NCBI RefSeq assembly: GCF_001742225.1
Contig: NZ_CP017076.1
Span: 1,692,809-1,756,808, forward strand
Reading direction: 5' to 3'
DNA: 64,000 nt
Source of the DNA: Novosphingobium resinovorum
GTDB lineage: Bacteria > Pseudomonadota > Alphaproteobacteria > Sphingomonadales > Sphingomonadaceae
Position 1 is the stretch's first letter. Every line of letters starts with the position of its first letter. The notes beneath the pieces are model-generated. The model did not search any database, was not told the origin of the DNA, and saw only the letters and a list, made by a program, of their open reading frames with translations. The translations under genes were made by a program, and so were the position numbers. Shown here in pieces: positions 43,003 to 52,296 of the stretch.

Positions 43003-44181
43003 CTAGGCTGCGTCGATCTCCGCGATGATCCGGCCCGCTTCGGCGAAAGCGGTGTTGGCGGCGGGCACGCCAGCATAGATCGCGGTCTGCATCAGCACTT
43101 CCTTCAGCTCCTCGCGGGTGAAGCCGTCCTGCTGCAGTCCGGAGCGGACGTGGAGCGCGAACTCCTCCCAGCGGCCGAGGCTGGCGGTGATGGCCAGCAC
43201 GATCAGACGGCGGGTGCGGTCGTCGAGGCCGGGGCGGCTCCAGATTTCCTGCCAGGCGATGCGGGTGATCATCGACTGGAACTCGGCGTTGAACGAGGTG
43301 CGCGCGGCCAGCGAGCGGTCCACCCATGCGTCGCCCAGCACGCGGCGACGGTTGAGCAGACCCGCCTCGAACAGGGACTGGGCGGCGGTGTCGGCTTCGG
43401 CGGTGTCGGTCAGGAAGCGAATGAGCGCGGCGCCCAGCGCGGCCGGGCTCTCGATCGGCGGGAGGTGCGAGGAATCCAGATGTACCACCTCGGCGCCGGG
43501 GATCGCGCTTGCCAGATGCTCGCCGTGGCCGGTGAAGGGGGTGGAGGTGTCCCGGTCGCCCGCGACGATCAGTGTCGGCACGGCGATGGCGGGCAGGCGC
43601 TCCGCCAGTTCCATGTCGCGGATCGCCGCGCCGCAGCCCGCATAGCCCGCGTCCGCCATGGCGACGAGGTTCGCGCGCAGGCCCTGCGCAACCGCGGGAT
43701 GGCTGCGCACGAAGCCGGGCGAGAGGAAGCGCCCCATCGCGAGTTCGGCGATGGCCTGCGTGCCCTGCGCGCGCACGGTCTCCACCCGGGTGTTCCACGA
43801 GGCCGCGTCCATGTGCGCCGAGGTGCACACGAGCGCCAGCGCCTCCACGCGGTCCGGGGCGTCGAGCGCCATCTGCATGGCGATCATCCCGCCCAGCGAG
43901 ACACCGGCGATGGCCGCGCGCGCGATGCCCGCCGCGTCCATCACCGCGGCGACGTCGGCCGCCAGCCCGGCCAGCGTATAGTCGCCATCGGGCGCGTCCG
44001 AGGCGCCGTGGCCCCGGGTGTCGATGCGTAGCACGCGAAAATGCGGGAGCAGCGCGGGCAGCGCGGTGTCCCACAGGCCCATGTCGGTGCCGATGGAATT
44101 GAGCAGCACCAGCGCGGGGGCGTCGGCGCGGCCGTCCAGCTTCCAGTAGAGCCGGAGCCCGTCATGCATTGCGAAGGGCAT
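43003..44181 (-). CDS. pcaDC: Fused 3-oxoadipate enol-lactonase / 4-carboxymuconolactone decarboxylase
   Basis: 392 aa. Residues 1-260 are an alpha/beta hydrolase (PcaD) with nucleophile motif GVSLGGM. Residues about 270-392 are a carboxymuconolactone decarboxylase domain (PcaC) with WEEFALHVRSGLQQDG and EVLMQTAIYAGVPAAN. Together they turn 4-carboxymuconolactone into 3-oxoadipate with no free enol-lactone step. The start at 44181 is the natural hydrolase N-terminus. It is the last gene of the leftward unit pobA-pcaH-pcaG-pcaB-pcaDC, only two bases after pcaB. The genes converting 3-oxoadipate to acetyl-CoA and succinyl-CoA (pcaIJ, pcaF) are not here. Confidence 0.94.
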   Translation of the reverse strand: MPFAMHDGLRLYWKLDGRADAPALVLLNSIGTDMGLWDTALPALLPHFRVLRIDTRGHGASDAPDGDYTLAGLAADVAAVMDAAGIARAAIAGVSLGGMIAMQMALDAPDRVEALALVCTSAHMDAASWNTRVETVRAQGTQAIAELAMGRFLSPGFVRSHPAVAQGLRANLVAMADAGYAGCGAAIRDMELAERLPAIAVPTLIVAGDRDTSTPFTGHGEHLASAIPGAEVVHLDSSHLPPIESPAALGAALIRFLTDTAEADTAAQSLFEAGLLNRRRVLGDAWVDRSLAARTSFNAEFQSMITRIAWQEIWSRPGLDDRTRRLIVLAITASLGRWEEFALHVRSGLQQDGFTREELKEVLMQTAIYAGVPAANTAFAEAGRIIAEIDAA

Positions 44182-44183
44182 GT

Positions 44184-45329
44184 CTATCCTTTCCGTTCGA
44201 TCTTCAGCAGCGCGGCGGTGATGCCCGCGCTCTCGCCGATGTCGCGGCCGGGTCCGGCCGCGTCGAGGTTGCGGGCGATGGCGCCTGCGTCGATTTCCAG
44301 CCCCTCGGCGACCACGGCCAGCGCATCGAGGCTGCCTGAGGCGAGGCAGAACAGTTCGGCGAGGGCGGGCGCTTCGGCCTGCCATCCGCCGAGGCCGCGC
44401 TCTTCCTCCTGCGGCAAGCCGCCCAGCACGCCGGCGACGAGGCCGGGCGCACGGGTGGCGGCGGCAAGGGCGACCTGGCAGCCGGTGGGATTGCGCTTGT
44501 GGGCCATGGCGGATGAGCCGCCGCGCCCGGGAATGGCGGGCTCGCGCGCTTCGCCCACGCCGTTCTGGGCGAGCAGGGCGACGTCGCGCGCCATCTTGCC
44601 CGCCGCGCCGATCAGGATGCCGAGCGAAGCGGCGATGGCGGCCACCCCGCCGCGCCGCCCGTGCCACGGCGGCGACGGCGTCAGGCCGAGCTGGGCGGCC
44701 ATGCGGCGCGCGACCGCTTCGCCCTTGCCGTCCATACCGGCACGGGTTCCGGCGGCTCCGCCCAACTGCACGCAGGCATGCGCGGCGATCTCGGCGGAAA
44801 GGCGCGTGGCGGCCTCGACGATCCCGGCGCGCCAGTGGGCGATGCGCAGGCCGAAGCCGATCGGCAAAGCGTCCTGCAGCAAAGTGCGGCCGATCGCCGG
44901 GCGCTCCGCCTCGGCCTGCGCCAGCGCCGCCAGTGCGGCATCGATGCGCGTGGCGTCGGCCTGCAGCAGCGCATGCGCGGCGACGACCTGCCGCATCATC
45001 ACGGTATCGGCCACGTCCTGGCTGGTCGCGCCCTTGTGCGCCAGCGGGGCCACGTCAGGGGGGAGCGCCGCGCGCAGGCGCGCCACCAGCGGGATCGCGA
45101 GGGTTCCGGCAAGCGCGGCCTCTTCGGCCAGCGCCGCCGGGTCGATCTCCAGCGCGGCGCAGGCCGCCGCGATGGCCTGCGCGGCCCCGGCAGGGATCAC
45201 GCCTTCGACCGCCTGCGCCGTCGCCAAAGCGCTTTCGAAGGCGAGGGCATGGGCGATAACCGCCGCGTCGTCATGGACGGCGAGCATCGATGCCGTGGCG
45301 GCGGCGCGCTGGGCGATGAGGCGGCTCAC
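44184..45329 (-). CDS. pcaB: 3-Carboxy-cis,cis-muconate cycloisomerase
   Basis: 381 aa of the fumarase/aspartase superfamily. Cyclises 3-carboxymuconate to 4-carboxymuconolactone. The superfamily signature GSSAMAHKRNP is intact, and ATSQDVADT carries the usual Thr-Ser-Gln. It is shorter than the roughly 450-aa pseudomonad enzyme, as is common in alphaproteobacteria. The start is GTG at 45329, whose TG is shared with the TGA of pcaG (GTGA overlap), so translation is coupled. Confidence 0.94.
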   Translation of the reverse strand: MSRLIAQRAAATASMLAVHDDAAVIAHALAFESALATAQAVEGVIPAGAAQAIAAACAALEIDPAALAEEAALAGTLAIPLVARLRAALPPDVAPLAHKGATSQDVADTVMMRQVVAAHALLQADATRIDAALAALAQAEAERPAIGRTLLQDALPIGFGLRIAHWRAGIVEAATRLSAEIAAHACVQLGGAAGTRAGMDGKGEAVARRMAAQLGLTPSPPWHGRRGGVAAIAASLGILIGAAGKMARDVALLAQNGVGEAREPAIPGRGGSSAMAHKRNPTGCQVALAAATRAPGLVAGVLGGLPQEEERGLGGWQAEAPALAELFCLASGSLDALAVVAEGLEIDAGAIARNLDAAGPGRDIGESAGITAALLKIERKG

Positions 45330-46030
45330 AGGTCGAAGAACACCGTTTCCCGCTCGCCCTGAATGACGATGTCGAACCACCACGTCCCGTCCTCGCGGCG
45401 GCGGGCGATCAGGGTGTCGCGGCGCTCCTCGGGGACCTGAGCGAGCACCGGGTCGGTCTCGTTGCCCTCCGCGCCTTCGAAATAGAGGCGGGTGGGCAGG
45501 CGCTTGAGCACCCCGCGCCCGAACACCGAAACCGCGATGTGCGGCGCCTGCACCGTCATGCCCGGTCCCGGAACGCGGCCGGGCATGACGGTGCGGAAGC
45601 GGTAGACGCCGCTCTCGTCGGTCGATGCGCGGCCGAACCCGGTGAAGTTCGGGTCGATCGCCAGGTCTTCGCGCGGGTCGTCGGCGCTGCAATAGCGACC
45701 GGCGGCGTTAGCCTGCCAGATCTCGATCATCGCGTCGCTGACCGGATCGCCGTTGCCGTCGTAGACGCAGCCCGCCAGCGCGATCACCTCGCCCTCGGGC
45801 GCGTCCTTGGGCGCGCTGACGTTGAGGATGTAGTGCGCCTCGGGGAACAGCTCGGGCCGCGCGCCCATCTCGGACGCGCCGACGAGGTCCGCGCCGCCCT
45901 TCCACGGCAAACCGTAGTGGAAGAAGGGACCGACCGTCTGCGAGGGGGTCTGGCCGAACAGCGCGGGATCGAGGTTGTCGCTACGGGGAGCGGCGTTGCG
46001 GGTTTCGAGATCAGTGGTCATGGTGGTCAT
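45326..46030 (-). CDS. pcaG: Protocatechuate 3,4-dioxygenase, alpha subunit
   Basis: 234 aa. Structural partner of PcaH in the (alpha-beta-Fe) enzyme that opens the ring of protocatechuate. SQTVGPFFHYGL is the alpha-subunit hallmark. The iron-ligand positions of the beta subunit are replaced here, as expected (for example APHIAVSVFGRG). Start is 46030 or the second ATG at 46021, which has a better-spaced GAGG. It overlaps the end of pcaH by about 11-20 bp. Confidence 0.95.
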   Translation of the reverse strand: MTTMTTDLETRNAAPRSDNLDPALFGQTPSQTVGPFFHYGLPWKGGADLVGASEMGARPELFPEAHYILNVSAPKDAPEGEVIALAGCVYDGNGDPVSDAMIEIWQANAAGRYCSADDPREDLAIDPNFTGFGRASTDESGVYRFRTVMPGRVPGPGMTVQAPHIAVSVFGRGVLKRLPTRLYFEGAEGNETDPVLAQVPEERRDTLIARRREDGTWWFDIVIQGERETVFFDL

Positions 46031-46727
46031 CCTCGAACGGGGTCTGGTCGCGGCCCTTGAGCACCACGTCGAACAGGTAGCCGAGCGCCCAGTTAGGCAC
46101 CGTCGTCGCGATGTCGAAACGGCAGACCATGCGATTACGGTAGGGCATCGGCACGGCGTTGGCGATCGGGTCGATCTCGATCAGCGGATCGTCGGGGAAA
46201 TAGAGCTGCGTCACGAGCCGCGTCGAGAAGGCCGGGCCAAGCAGCGAGAGATGGATGTGCGCCGGGCGCCATGCATTCTTGTGGTTGCCCCAGGGATAGG
46301 CGCCGGGACGGATCGTGGTGTAGCTGTAGCGGCCCTGATCGTCGGTGATCACGCGGCCCGCGCCGGTGAAGTTGGGGTCCAGCGGCGCGTCCCAGTTGTC
46401 CTTGCCGTGGATGTAGCGCCCGGCGGCATTGGCCTGCCAGATCTCCATCACGGTATTGGGCACCGGCCGCCCCCGATCGTCGAGCACGCGGCCCGAGACA
46501 ACGATGCGCTGGCCTTGCGGCGGCGCCTCGTGCTGGGCGGTGAGGTCGGCCATCGCGCCGCCCATCAGCTGGTCCCAGCAGCCGGTCGGGCCGGTCGTCT
46601 CGGTCAGCGTCTGCTGCAGGGGAAGCGGCGCGAGCGACGGGCTGCGCAGGCCCGTCGAGCGGTAATCCGGGACGAGCGATGGCGGCGATCCAGCATCCTC
46701 AAGGGCATAGGGCAGAACTTCAGTCAC
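46011..46727 (-). CDS. pcaH: Protocatechuate 3,4-dioxygenase, beta subunit
   Basis: 238 aa. Catalytic, iron-binding subunit of the intradiol dioxygenase. All four Fe(III) ligands are readable: Y105, Y144 (GAYPWGN), H157 and H159 (RPAHIHLS). Only three residues separate this numbering from the Pseudomonas putida beta subunit. It lies 42 bp after pobA and overlaps pcaG, so 4-hydroxybenzoate is taken to 3-carboxymuconate within one transcript. Confidence 0.96.
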   Translation of the reverse strand: MTEVLPYALEDAGSPPSLVPDYRSTGLRSPSLAPLPLQQTLTETTGPTGCWDQLMGGAMADLTAQHEAPPQGQRIVVSGRVLDDRGRPVPNTVMEIWQANAAGRYIHGKDNWDAPLDPNFTGAGRVITDDQGRYSYTTIRPGAYPWGNHKNAWRPAHIHLSLLGPAFSTRLVTQLYFPDDPLIEIDPIANAVPMPYRNRMVCRFDIATTVPNWALGYLFDVVLKGRDQTPFEDDHHDH

Positions 46728-46769
46728 GGGTCATGGCTCCGGAACGGGGTTGATTGGAAGGGGCTGTCA

Positions 46770-47951
46770 TCAGGCGGTGCCCATCGGCAGCCCGACGTAG
46801 TTCTCCGCCAGCGTGCGCTGGGCGGCGCGCGAGCCGCGGATATAGTCGAGTTCGGCGGCCTGGATGCGGCGGGCGAAGCCGTCCATTTCCGGGAAGCGGT
46901 GGGTTATCGAGGTGAACCACCAGGAGAACCGCTCCGCCTTCCACACCCGGGCGAGGGCGCGGGTGGAGTAGCCGTCGAGCCCGGCCTGGCTGCCGCCGCG
47001 ATAGTGCTCGACGAGCGCTTCACCCAGGAACATGACGTCGGAAACCGCGAGGTTCATACCCTTGGCCCCGGTCGGCGGGACGATGTGCGCGGCGTCCCCG
47101 GCAAGGAACAGGCGGCCCCAGCGCATCGGCTCCGACACGAAGGAGCGCAGCGGCGCGATCGACTTCTCGAAGCTGGCTCCGCGCGTCACGCGCGACGCCG
47201 CCTCGGGGCCGATGCGCAGGCACAGTTCGTCCCAGAAGCGTTCGTCGGGCCAGTCTTCGATGCTCTCGTCCAGCCCGCACTGGATGTAGTAGCGGCTGCG
47301 CGTGGCCGAGCGCATCGAGGCGAGGGCGAAGCCGCGTTCGTGGTTGGCGTAGATCAGTTCGTGGTCGGCGGGTGGCACGTCGGCAAGGATACCGAGCCAG
47401 CCGAAGGGATAGACCCGCTCGAAGGTACGCAGGACATCGGCGGGGATGCTGGCGCGGCTGACGCCGTGGTAGCCGTCGCACCCGGCCACGAAGTCGCAGC
47501 GCAACTCGTGCGCCTCGCCGTCCTTGTGCCAGCGGACCACGGGGGCATCCGTGTCGAGGCCCTCCAGCGTGACGTCTTCGGCGTTCCATTCGATCCGCAG
47601 GCCGCGCGCGGGGGCGGCTTCGAACAGGTCGTGCATGACTTCCTGCTGGCCGTAGACGGTCACCGCGCTGCCGCCGGTCAGTTCGGCCATGTCGATGCGG
47701 AACAGCGAACCGTCGAGCGAGATCTGCGTGCCGCCGTGGACGAGGCCCTCGCGATCGAGCCGCTCGCCGAGGCCGAGGCGGTGCATCAGGTCGGTGGTGA
47801 CCTGTTCGAGCACGCCCGCGCGCACGCGGCCTTCGACGTAGGCCCGGTCCCGCCGCTCGATGACGATGGCGTCGATGCCCTCTGCCGCAAGCAGATGTGC
47901 GAGAAACATACCGGCCGGGCCGGCGCCGATGATGGCAACGCTGGTGCGCAT
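46770..47951 (-). CDS. pobA: 4-Hydroxybenzoate 3-monooxygenase
   Basis: 393-aa flavoprotein hydroxylase, matching the normal length of 394. Converts 4-hydroxybenzoate to protocatechuate with NAD(P)H and O2. The FAD motifs GAGPAG (9-14), GCDGYHGVSR and GDAAHIVPPTGAKGMN are complete, and the C-terminal ENYVGLP carries the conserved active-site Tyr. AGGAGAGG precedes the ATG. First gene of the aromatic unit, 149 bp from the divergent AraC-type regulator. Confidence 0.97.
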   Translation of the reverse strand: MRTSVAIIGAGPAGMFLAHLLAAEGIDAIVIERRDRAYVEGRVRAGVLEQVTTDLMHRLGLGERLDREGLVHGGTQISLDGSLFRIDMAELTGGSAVTVYGQQEVMHDLFEAAPARGLRIEWNAEDVTLEGLDTDAPVVRWHKDGEAHELRCDFVAGCDGYHGVSRASIPADVLRTFERVYPFGWLGILADVPPADHELIYANHERGFALASMRSATRSRYYIQCGLDESIEDWPDERFWDELCLRIGPEAASRVTRGASFEKSIAPLRSFVSEPMRWGRLFLAGDAAHIVPPTGAKGMNLAVSDVMFLGEALVEHYRGGSQAGLDGYSTRALARVWKAERFSWWFTSITHRFPEMDGFARRIQAAELDYIRGSRAAQRTLAENYVGLPMGTA

Positions 47952-48100
47952 GAAAATCCTCTCCTGAGCTGTCAGGGGCTTGTTGACGTGGGCCGCTGCA
48001 GCTCCGTGCTGTGCCGCCATCCTACTCCCGCGGGCCCCGATGGACATGGCAGCGCCGACATATTACTTGGATGAAACGACAGCCCGCAAGGTAAGCGCTC

Positions 48101-48994
48101 TTGAGCAAGCATACGGTCCCTTCCTTCTACCTCTACGGAGAAGCGCCAAGGCTGGTGCACAAGGACTTCGTCCACGTCGAAGCGCTGGTCGACCGGTCAC
48201 GCCCCAGCGAATGGACGATCCAACCGCACGCGCATTTCGAGCTGAACCACATCTTCGTTCTACTCTCCGGCGGCGGAGCGATGAAGGCGGACGGCGCCCT
48301 GCTGCGGATCGAGGCGCCGGGCTTCCTGCTTGTGCCTGCATCGACCGTGCACGGCTTCGAATGGCTGGAGGACAGCGAGGGCTTCGTCGTGACCGTGGGC
48401 AGCAGCTACGTCGCCGACCTCAACGCTGCTGACGAAACCCTCGCCGACCTCTTCGCGCGGCCAAGGGCGGTCGGCTTCGCGGCCGGGGAAGTCGAGCACG
48501 TGCGCCGGATCGTCGCCGACCTCGTGCGCGAGTTGAACTGGGCTTCGGTGGGGCACCGCGCGGCGGTCAGCGCGGCGATGCTCTCCCTGCTAGTGGTCGC
48601 CATCCGCAGCATGGACGCGCCGGCGGCAGCGGGAGCGCGCGCAGGTGTCCACGCCTCGACCGTCGCGCGCCTGCGCGAACGGATCGAGCGGCGGTTCCGC
48701 CTGCGCGAGCCGATCTCGAGCCACGCCGCCGCGCTGGGGGTGAGCGAGACCGCCTTGCGTGCTGCCTGCGCCAAAGTGGCGGGACGCTCGCCCGGCGAGA
48801 TGCTCGACGAGCGGGCCTTGCTGGAGGCGCAGCGGGCGCTGCTCTACACGAACCTGTCCATATCGGAGATTGGGTTCTCGGTCGGCTTCGCGGATCCGGC
48901 TTATTTCAGCCGGTTCTTCCAGCGCAAGCTCGGCCTGTCTCCGCGCGCCTACCGCACGAAATTTGCTTCCCGGGCCGTGGTCCTGCTCGATTGA
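48101..48994 (+). CDS. AraC family transcriptional regulator (probable pob/pca activator)
   Basis: 297 aa. An N-terminal cupin-type effector domain (PHAHFELNHIFVLLSGGG) is followed by a C-terminal double HTH (ISEIGFSVGFADPAYFSRFF). The start is TTG at 48101: an in-frame TAA lies only two codons upstream and the next usable start would cut the effector domain. AAGG precedes the TTG. It is divergent from pobA. In alphaproteobacteria AraC-type PobR proteins activate pobA with 4-hydroxybenzoate, so this assignment is likely but not proven. Confidence 0.9.
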   Translation: MSKHTVPSFYLYGEAPRLVHKDFVHVEALVDRSRPSEWTIQPHAHFELNHIFVLLSGGGAMKADGALLRIEAPGFLLVPASTVHGFEWLEDSEGFVVTVGSSYVADLNAADETLADLFARPRAVGFAAGEVEHVRRIVADLVRELNWASVGHRAAVSAAMLSLLVVAIRSMDAPAAAGARAGVHASTVARLRERIERRFRLREPISSHAAALGVSETALRAACAKVAGRSPGEMLDERALLEAQRALLYTNLSISEIGFSVGFADPAYFSRFFQRKLGLSPRAYRTKFASRAVVLLD

Positions 48995-49298
48995 ATGCCG
49001 CCTTCGCGGGAATGACGGCGCTACGATCCTCGATTTTCATTGCGAGTGCAGCGATCGAGGAGTGCATTCAGAATTGCAGCCGGAAGAAGCCTTTATATTG
49101 GTCAGGTCATTTTTCGGCCGAAGGAAAAGCGCCTGATGGTATTCCTTATGCCGGGCATGGCGTGACGGCTAACGCCCCGGCATTATTCCACGCAAGCTAG
49201 TTATCTGATGTATTGCGTCGATGAGGTAGGGCCAATATGGAAGAGAAGCAAGGCGAGTCAGGGGGCGTTGCTCCTCCCGGCTCTCAAGGGAGAACGTT
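48995..49298. promoter_or_regulatory. Upstream region of the mannonate operon
   Basis: 304 bp without a gene. It holds a half copy of the family A palindrome near 49000. An AT-richer middle follows (about 49080-49215), with TTATATTGGTCAGG and GTTATCTGATGTATTG, where the manD promoter and GntR operator should lie. No convincing -35/-10 pair was found. Confidence 0.4.
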
Positions 49299-50507
49299 GT
49301 GAAGATCATTTCGGCCAAGGTCATCGTGACCTGCCCTGGTCGCAATTTCGTGACGCTGAAGATCACGACAGATCAGGGCGTGTACGGGATCGGCGACGCC
49401 ACCATGAACGGGCGCGAAAAGGCCGTCGTCGCCTATCTCGAAGATCACGTGGTTCCGTGCATCATCGGCATGGACCCGCGCCGGATCGAGGACATCTGGC
49501 AGTATCTCTATCGCGGTGCCTACTGGCGCCGCGGCCCGGTGACGATGCGCGCGATCGCGGCCGTCGACGTCGCCTTGTGGGACATCAAGGCCAAGATGGC
49601 GGGCATGCCGCTCTATCAGCTGCTCGGCGGCCGCAGCCGCGACGGCGTGATGTGCTACGGTCATGCCAACGGCGCCGACATTGCCGAGACGGTCGATGCG
49701 GTCGGCCAGTACATCGATCTGGGCTACAAGGCGATCCGCGCGCAGACCGGTGTGCCGGGCATCAAGGATGCCTACGGCGTCGGGCGCGGCAAGCTGTTCT
49801 ACGAGCCGGCCGACGCCGCGCTTCCGTCGGTCACCGGCTGGGACACGCGCAAGGCCCTGAACTACGTGCCCAAGCTGTTCGAGAAGCTGCGCGAGACGTA
49901 CGGCTTCGACCATCACTTGCTGCATGACGGTCACCACCGTTACACCCCGCAGGAAGCCGCGAACCTCGGCAAGATGCTGGAGCCGTACCAGCTGTTCTGG
50001 CTGGAGGACGTGACCCCGGCCGAGAACCAGGAGGCGTTCAGGCTGATCCGCCAGCATACGGTGACGCCGCTGGCGGTAGGCGAGATCTTCAACACGATCT
50101 GGGACGCCAAGGACCTCATCCAGAACCAGTTGATCGACTACATCCGCTGCACGATCGTCAGCGCGGGCGGCGTCACGCACCTGCGCCGCATCGCCGACCT
50201 TGCCGCGCTTTACCAGATCCGCACCGGCAGTCACGGCGCGACCGACCTATCGCCGGTGACGATGGGCACGGCGCTGCACTTCGACACCTGGGTTCCGAAC
50301 TTCGGCATCCAGGAATACATGCGCCACACCGAGGAAACCGACGCGGTCTTCCCGCACGACTATACGTTCGAGGCGGGCGAGCTGTTCTGCGGCGAGACCC
50401 CCGGCCACGGCGTCAACATCGACGAGGAACTGGCGGCGAAATACCCCTACAAGCCCGCCTACCTGCCGGTCGCCCGGCTTGAGGACGGGACGATGTGGAA
50501 CTGGTAA
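49299..50507 (+). CDS. manD: D-mannonate dehydratase (enolase superfamily)
   Basis: 402 aa. Dehydrates D-mannonate to 2-keto-3-deoxy-D-gluconate. The residues known in the Novosphingobium aromaticivorans enzyme are at the same numbers: R147, Y159, D210, H212, E236 and E262, with the [11 protein letters not shown] loop carrying the acid-base His near 312. All point to the efficient, Mg-dependent mannonate-specific class. The start is GTG at 49299 after AAGGGAGAAC. It heads the rightward operon manD-kdgK-gntR; the kinase starts 11 bp after its stop. Confidence 0.96.
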   Translation: MKIISAKVIVTCPGRNFVTLKITTDQGVYGIGDATMNGREKAVVAYLEDHVVPCIIGMDPRRIEDIWQYLYRGAYWRRGPVTMRAIAAVDVALWDIKAKMAGMPLYQLLGGRSRDGVMCYGHANGADIAETVDAVGQYIDLGYKAIRAQTGVPGIKDAYGVGRGKLFYEPADAALPSVTGWDTRKALNYVPKLFEKLRETYGFDHHLLHDGHHRYTPQEAANLGKMLEPYQLFWLEDVTPAENQEAFRLIRQHTVTPLAVGEIFNTIWDAKDLIQNQLIDYIRCTIVSAGGVTHLRRIADLAALYQIRTGSHGATDLSPVTMGTALHFDTWVPNFGIQEYMRHTEETDAVFPHDYTFEAGELFCGETPGHGVNIDEELAAKYPYKPAYLPVARLEDGTMWNW

Positions 50508-50518
50508 GAGGCGGCAGC

Positions 50519-51436
50519 GTGGCAAAGATCGTCTGCCTCGGAGAGGCGATGGTGGAACTGTCCGGCTCGGCGGGAGCATGGGGCGTGGGGTTTGGCGGCG
50601 ATACGCTGAACACCGCCATTCATCTCGCCCGCGCCGGGCATGACGTCGCCTACATGACCGCGCTGGGCACGGATGCCTTCAGCAATGGACTGCGCACGGC
50701 ATGGACGGCGGAGGGGGTCGATTGCGGTCTCGTCCTGACGCATCCCTCGCGGCAGGCCGGGCTCTACGCCATCACCACCGACCCTGCGGGCGAGCGCAGT
50801 TTCACTTACTGGCGGGAAACCAGCGCGGCGCGGGCGCTGTTCGAACTGGAAGCCGTTGATGCCGCGATGGACGTTGCCGAAACAGCCAATCTTCTGTGCT
50901 TTTCGCTGATCTCGCTGGCGATCCTGCCGCCGCAGGGGCGGCGGGACCTGCTCGCCCTGGCCGGGCGGGTGCGCAATTGCGGCGGTCTGGTTGCCTTCGA
51001 CGGCAACTACCGCCCGCGCTTATGGGAATCTCCCGAGGCAGCGGCGCGCATGCGTGACGAGGCGATCGGCCTTGCCGACATCGGCCTGCCGACTTTCGAG
51101 GACGAGGCGCTGCTGGACGGCGCAACCTCGCCGCAGGCGGTCGCTGCGCACTGGCGGCGGCTCGGTTGCGGCGAGGTCGTCGTCAAGCTGGGCGCGCAAG
51201 GCTGCCTCCTGCCCGACGCAACGGTTTGCCCGGTGCCGAACGCCCTGAGCCCGGTCGATACCAGCGGCGCCGGAGACGCCTTCAACGGCGGCTACCTCGA
51301 TGCCCGCATGCGGGGCGTTCCGGTTGCGGAGGCGGCACTCGCCGGGCACCGGATGGCAGGCTGGAACGTCATGCGACGCGGCGCGATCCCCCCGCGGGAC
51401 CCGGCAGCGCCCTATATCGCACCGGAAAATTGGTAA
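50519..51436 (+). CDS. kdgK: 2-Keto-3-deoxygluconate kinase (PfkB family)
   Basis: 305-aa ribokinase-type sugar kinase. Phosphorylates the product of ManD to KDG-6-phosphate for entry into the Entner-Doudoroff route. The PfkB signature DTSGAGDAFNGGYL has its catalytic base at about D253. The N-terminus KIVCLGEAMVELSG is typical of KDG kinases. GTG at 50519, behind AGAGGCGG, is taken as start; the longer frame from 50495 runs into manD. KDPG aldolase is not encoded nearby. The specific substrate is inferred from context. Confidence 0.9.
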   Translation: MAKIVCLGEAMVELSGSAGAWGVGFGGDTLNTAIHLARAGHDVAYMTALGTDAFSNGLRTAWTAEGVDCGLVLTHPSRQAGLYAITTDPAGERSFTYWRETSAARALFELEAVDAAMDVAETANLLCFSLISLAILPPQGRRDLLALAGRVRNCGGLVAFDGNYRPRLWESPEAAARMRDEAIGLADIGLPTFEDEALLDGATSPQAVAAHWRRLGCGEVVVKLGAQGCLLPDATVCPVPNALSPVDTSGAGDAFNGGYLDARMRGVPVAEAALAGHRMAGWNVMRRGAIPPRDPAAPYIAPENW

Positions 51437-51477
51437 GACATGTTGCGGGCGCCCGCAGCTTGTGACATTCACCGGGG

Positions 51478-52215
51478 ATGGCGGAACGCTTGAAACTGTA
51501 TCAGCGCGTGGCGCAAGAGATCGAACAGCGCATCGGAAGCGGGCAATATGCGGCCGGCAGCCGGCTGCCTGCGGAGCGTGACTTTGCCGAGCAATTCCAG
51601 GTCAGCCGTCCCACGATCCGTGAAGCGATGATCGCGCTTGAGATTCGGCAACTGGTGGAAGTGCGCCATGGCTCGGGCGTCTACGTGGCCGAGGAAATCC
51701 CTGCCGACCGCACTCCGGCCGAACTCGACGTCGGCGCGTTCGAACTGATCGAGGCGCGCATCATGTTCGAGGGTGAGGCCGCCGCGCTCGCCGCGACCGT
51801 CATGTCCGACGAGGAAGTGGCGCGTGTCGGCGAAATCCTCGAACGGATGGAGGCACTCGATCCCGCGACGGCGGAAGAGCTTGTGCTTGACCGGCAGTTC
51901 CACATGGCGATCGCCGAAGGCACGCAAAGCTCGCTGGTGGCCCAGACCGTCGAACACCTGTGGGACCTGCGCGAACAGTCGCCGCTGTGTCGCCACATGT
52001 TCGAGCAGGCGCGGCAGGTCGGCATCAACCCGCGCCCCGACGAGCACCGCCGGGTCTACGACGCGCTCGTCCAGCGCGATCCCGAGCAGACGCGCTCCGC
52101 CATGCGCGCCCATCTGATGCGCGTTTCGGAGGACCTGCTGGCCGTCACCGAACTCCAGTTGATCGAGAAAGCCAAGCAGGAGATCGGCGAAAAACGCCGC
52201 CGCATCCGCGCGTAG
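51478..52215 (+). CDS. GntR/FadR-type transcriptional regulator
   Basis: 245 aa. The winged HTH spans residues about 5-75 (GSRLPAERDFAEQFQVSRP, then GSGVYV). A helical FCD effector domain follows, with metal-site residues in DRQFHMAIAEGT. ExuR and UxuR, which control hexuronate genes, have the same design. It is 41 bp downstream of kdgK on the same strand and is probably the operon's own repressor, released by mannonate or KDG. Confidence 0.92.
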   Translation: MAERLKLYQRVAQEIEQRIGSGQYAAGSRLPAERDFAEQFQVSRPTIREAMIALEIRQLVEVRHGSGVYVAEEIPADRTPAELDVGAFELIEARIMFEGEAAALAATVMSDEEVARVGEILERMEALDPATAEELVLDRQFHMAIAEGTQSSLVAQTVEHLWDLREQSPLCRHMFEQARQVGINPRPDEHRRVYDALVQRDPEQTRSAMRAHLMRVSEDLLAVTELQLIEKAKQEIGEKRRRIRA

Positions 52216-52296
52216 CCGGCCGGCGGCGGCCTGGTGCCGAAGCGGGCATCGAAGGGCATTTGACGCGCCTGCCGGTGCTCGCTACCGCAAGCCGCG

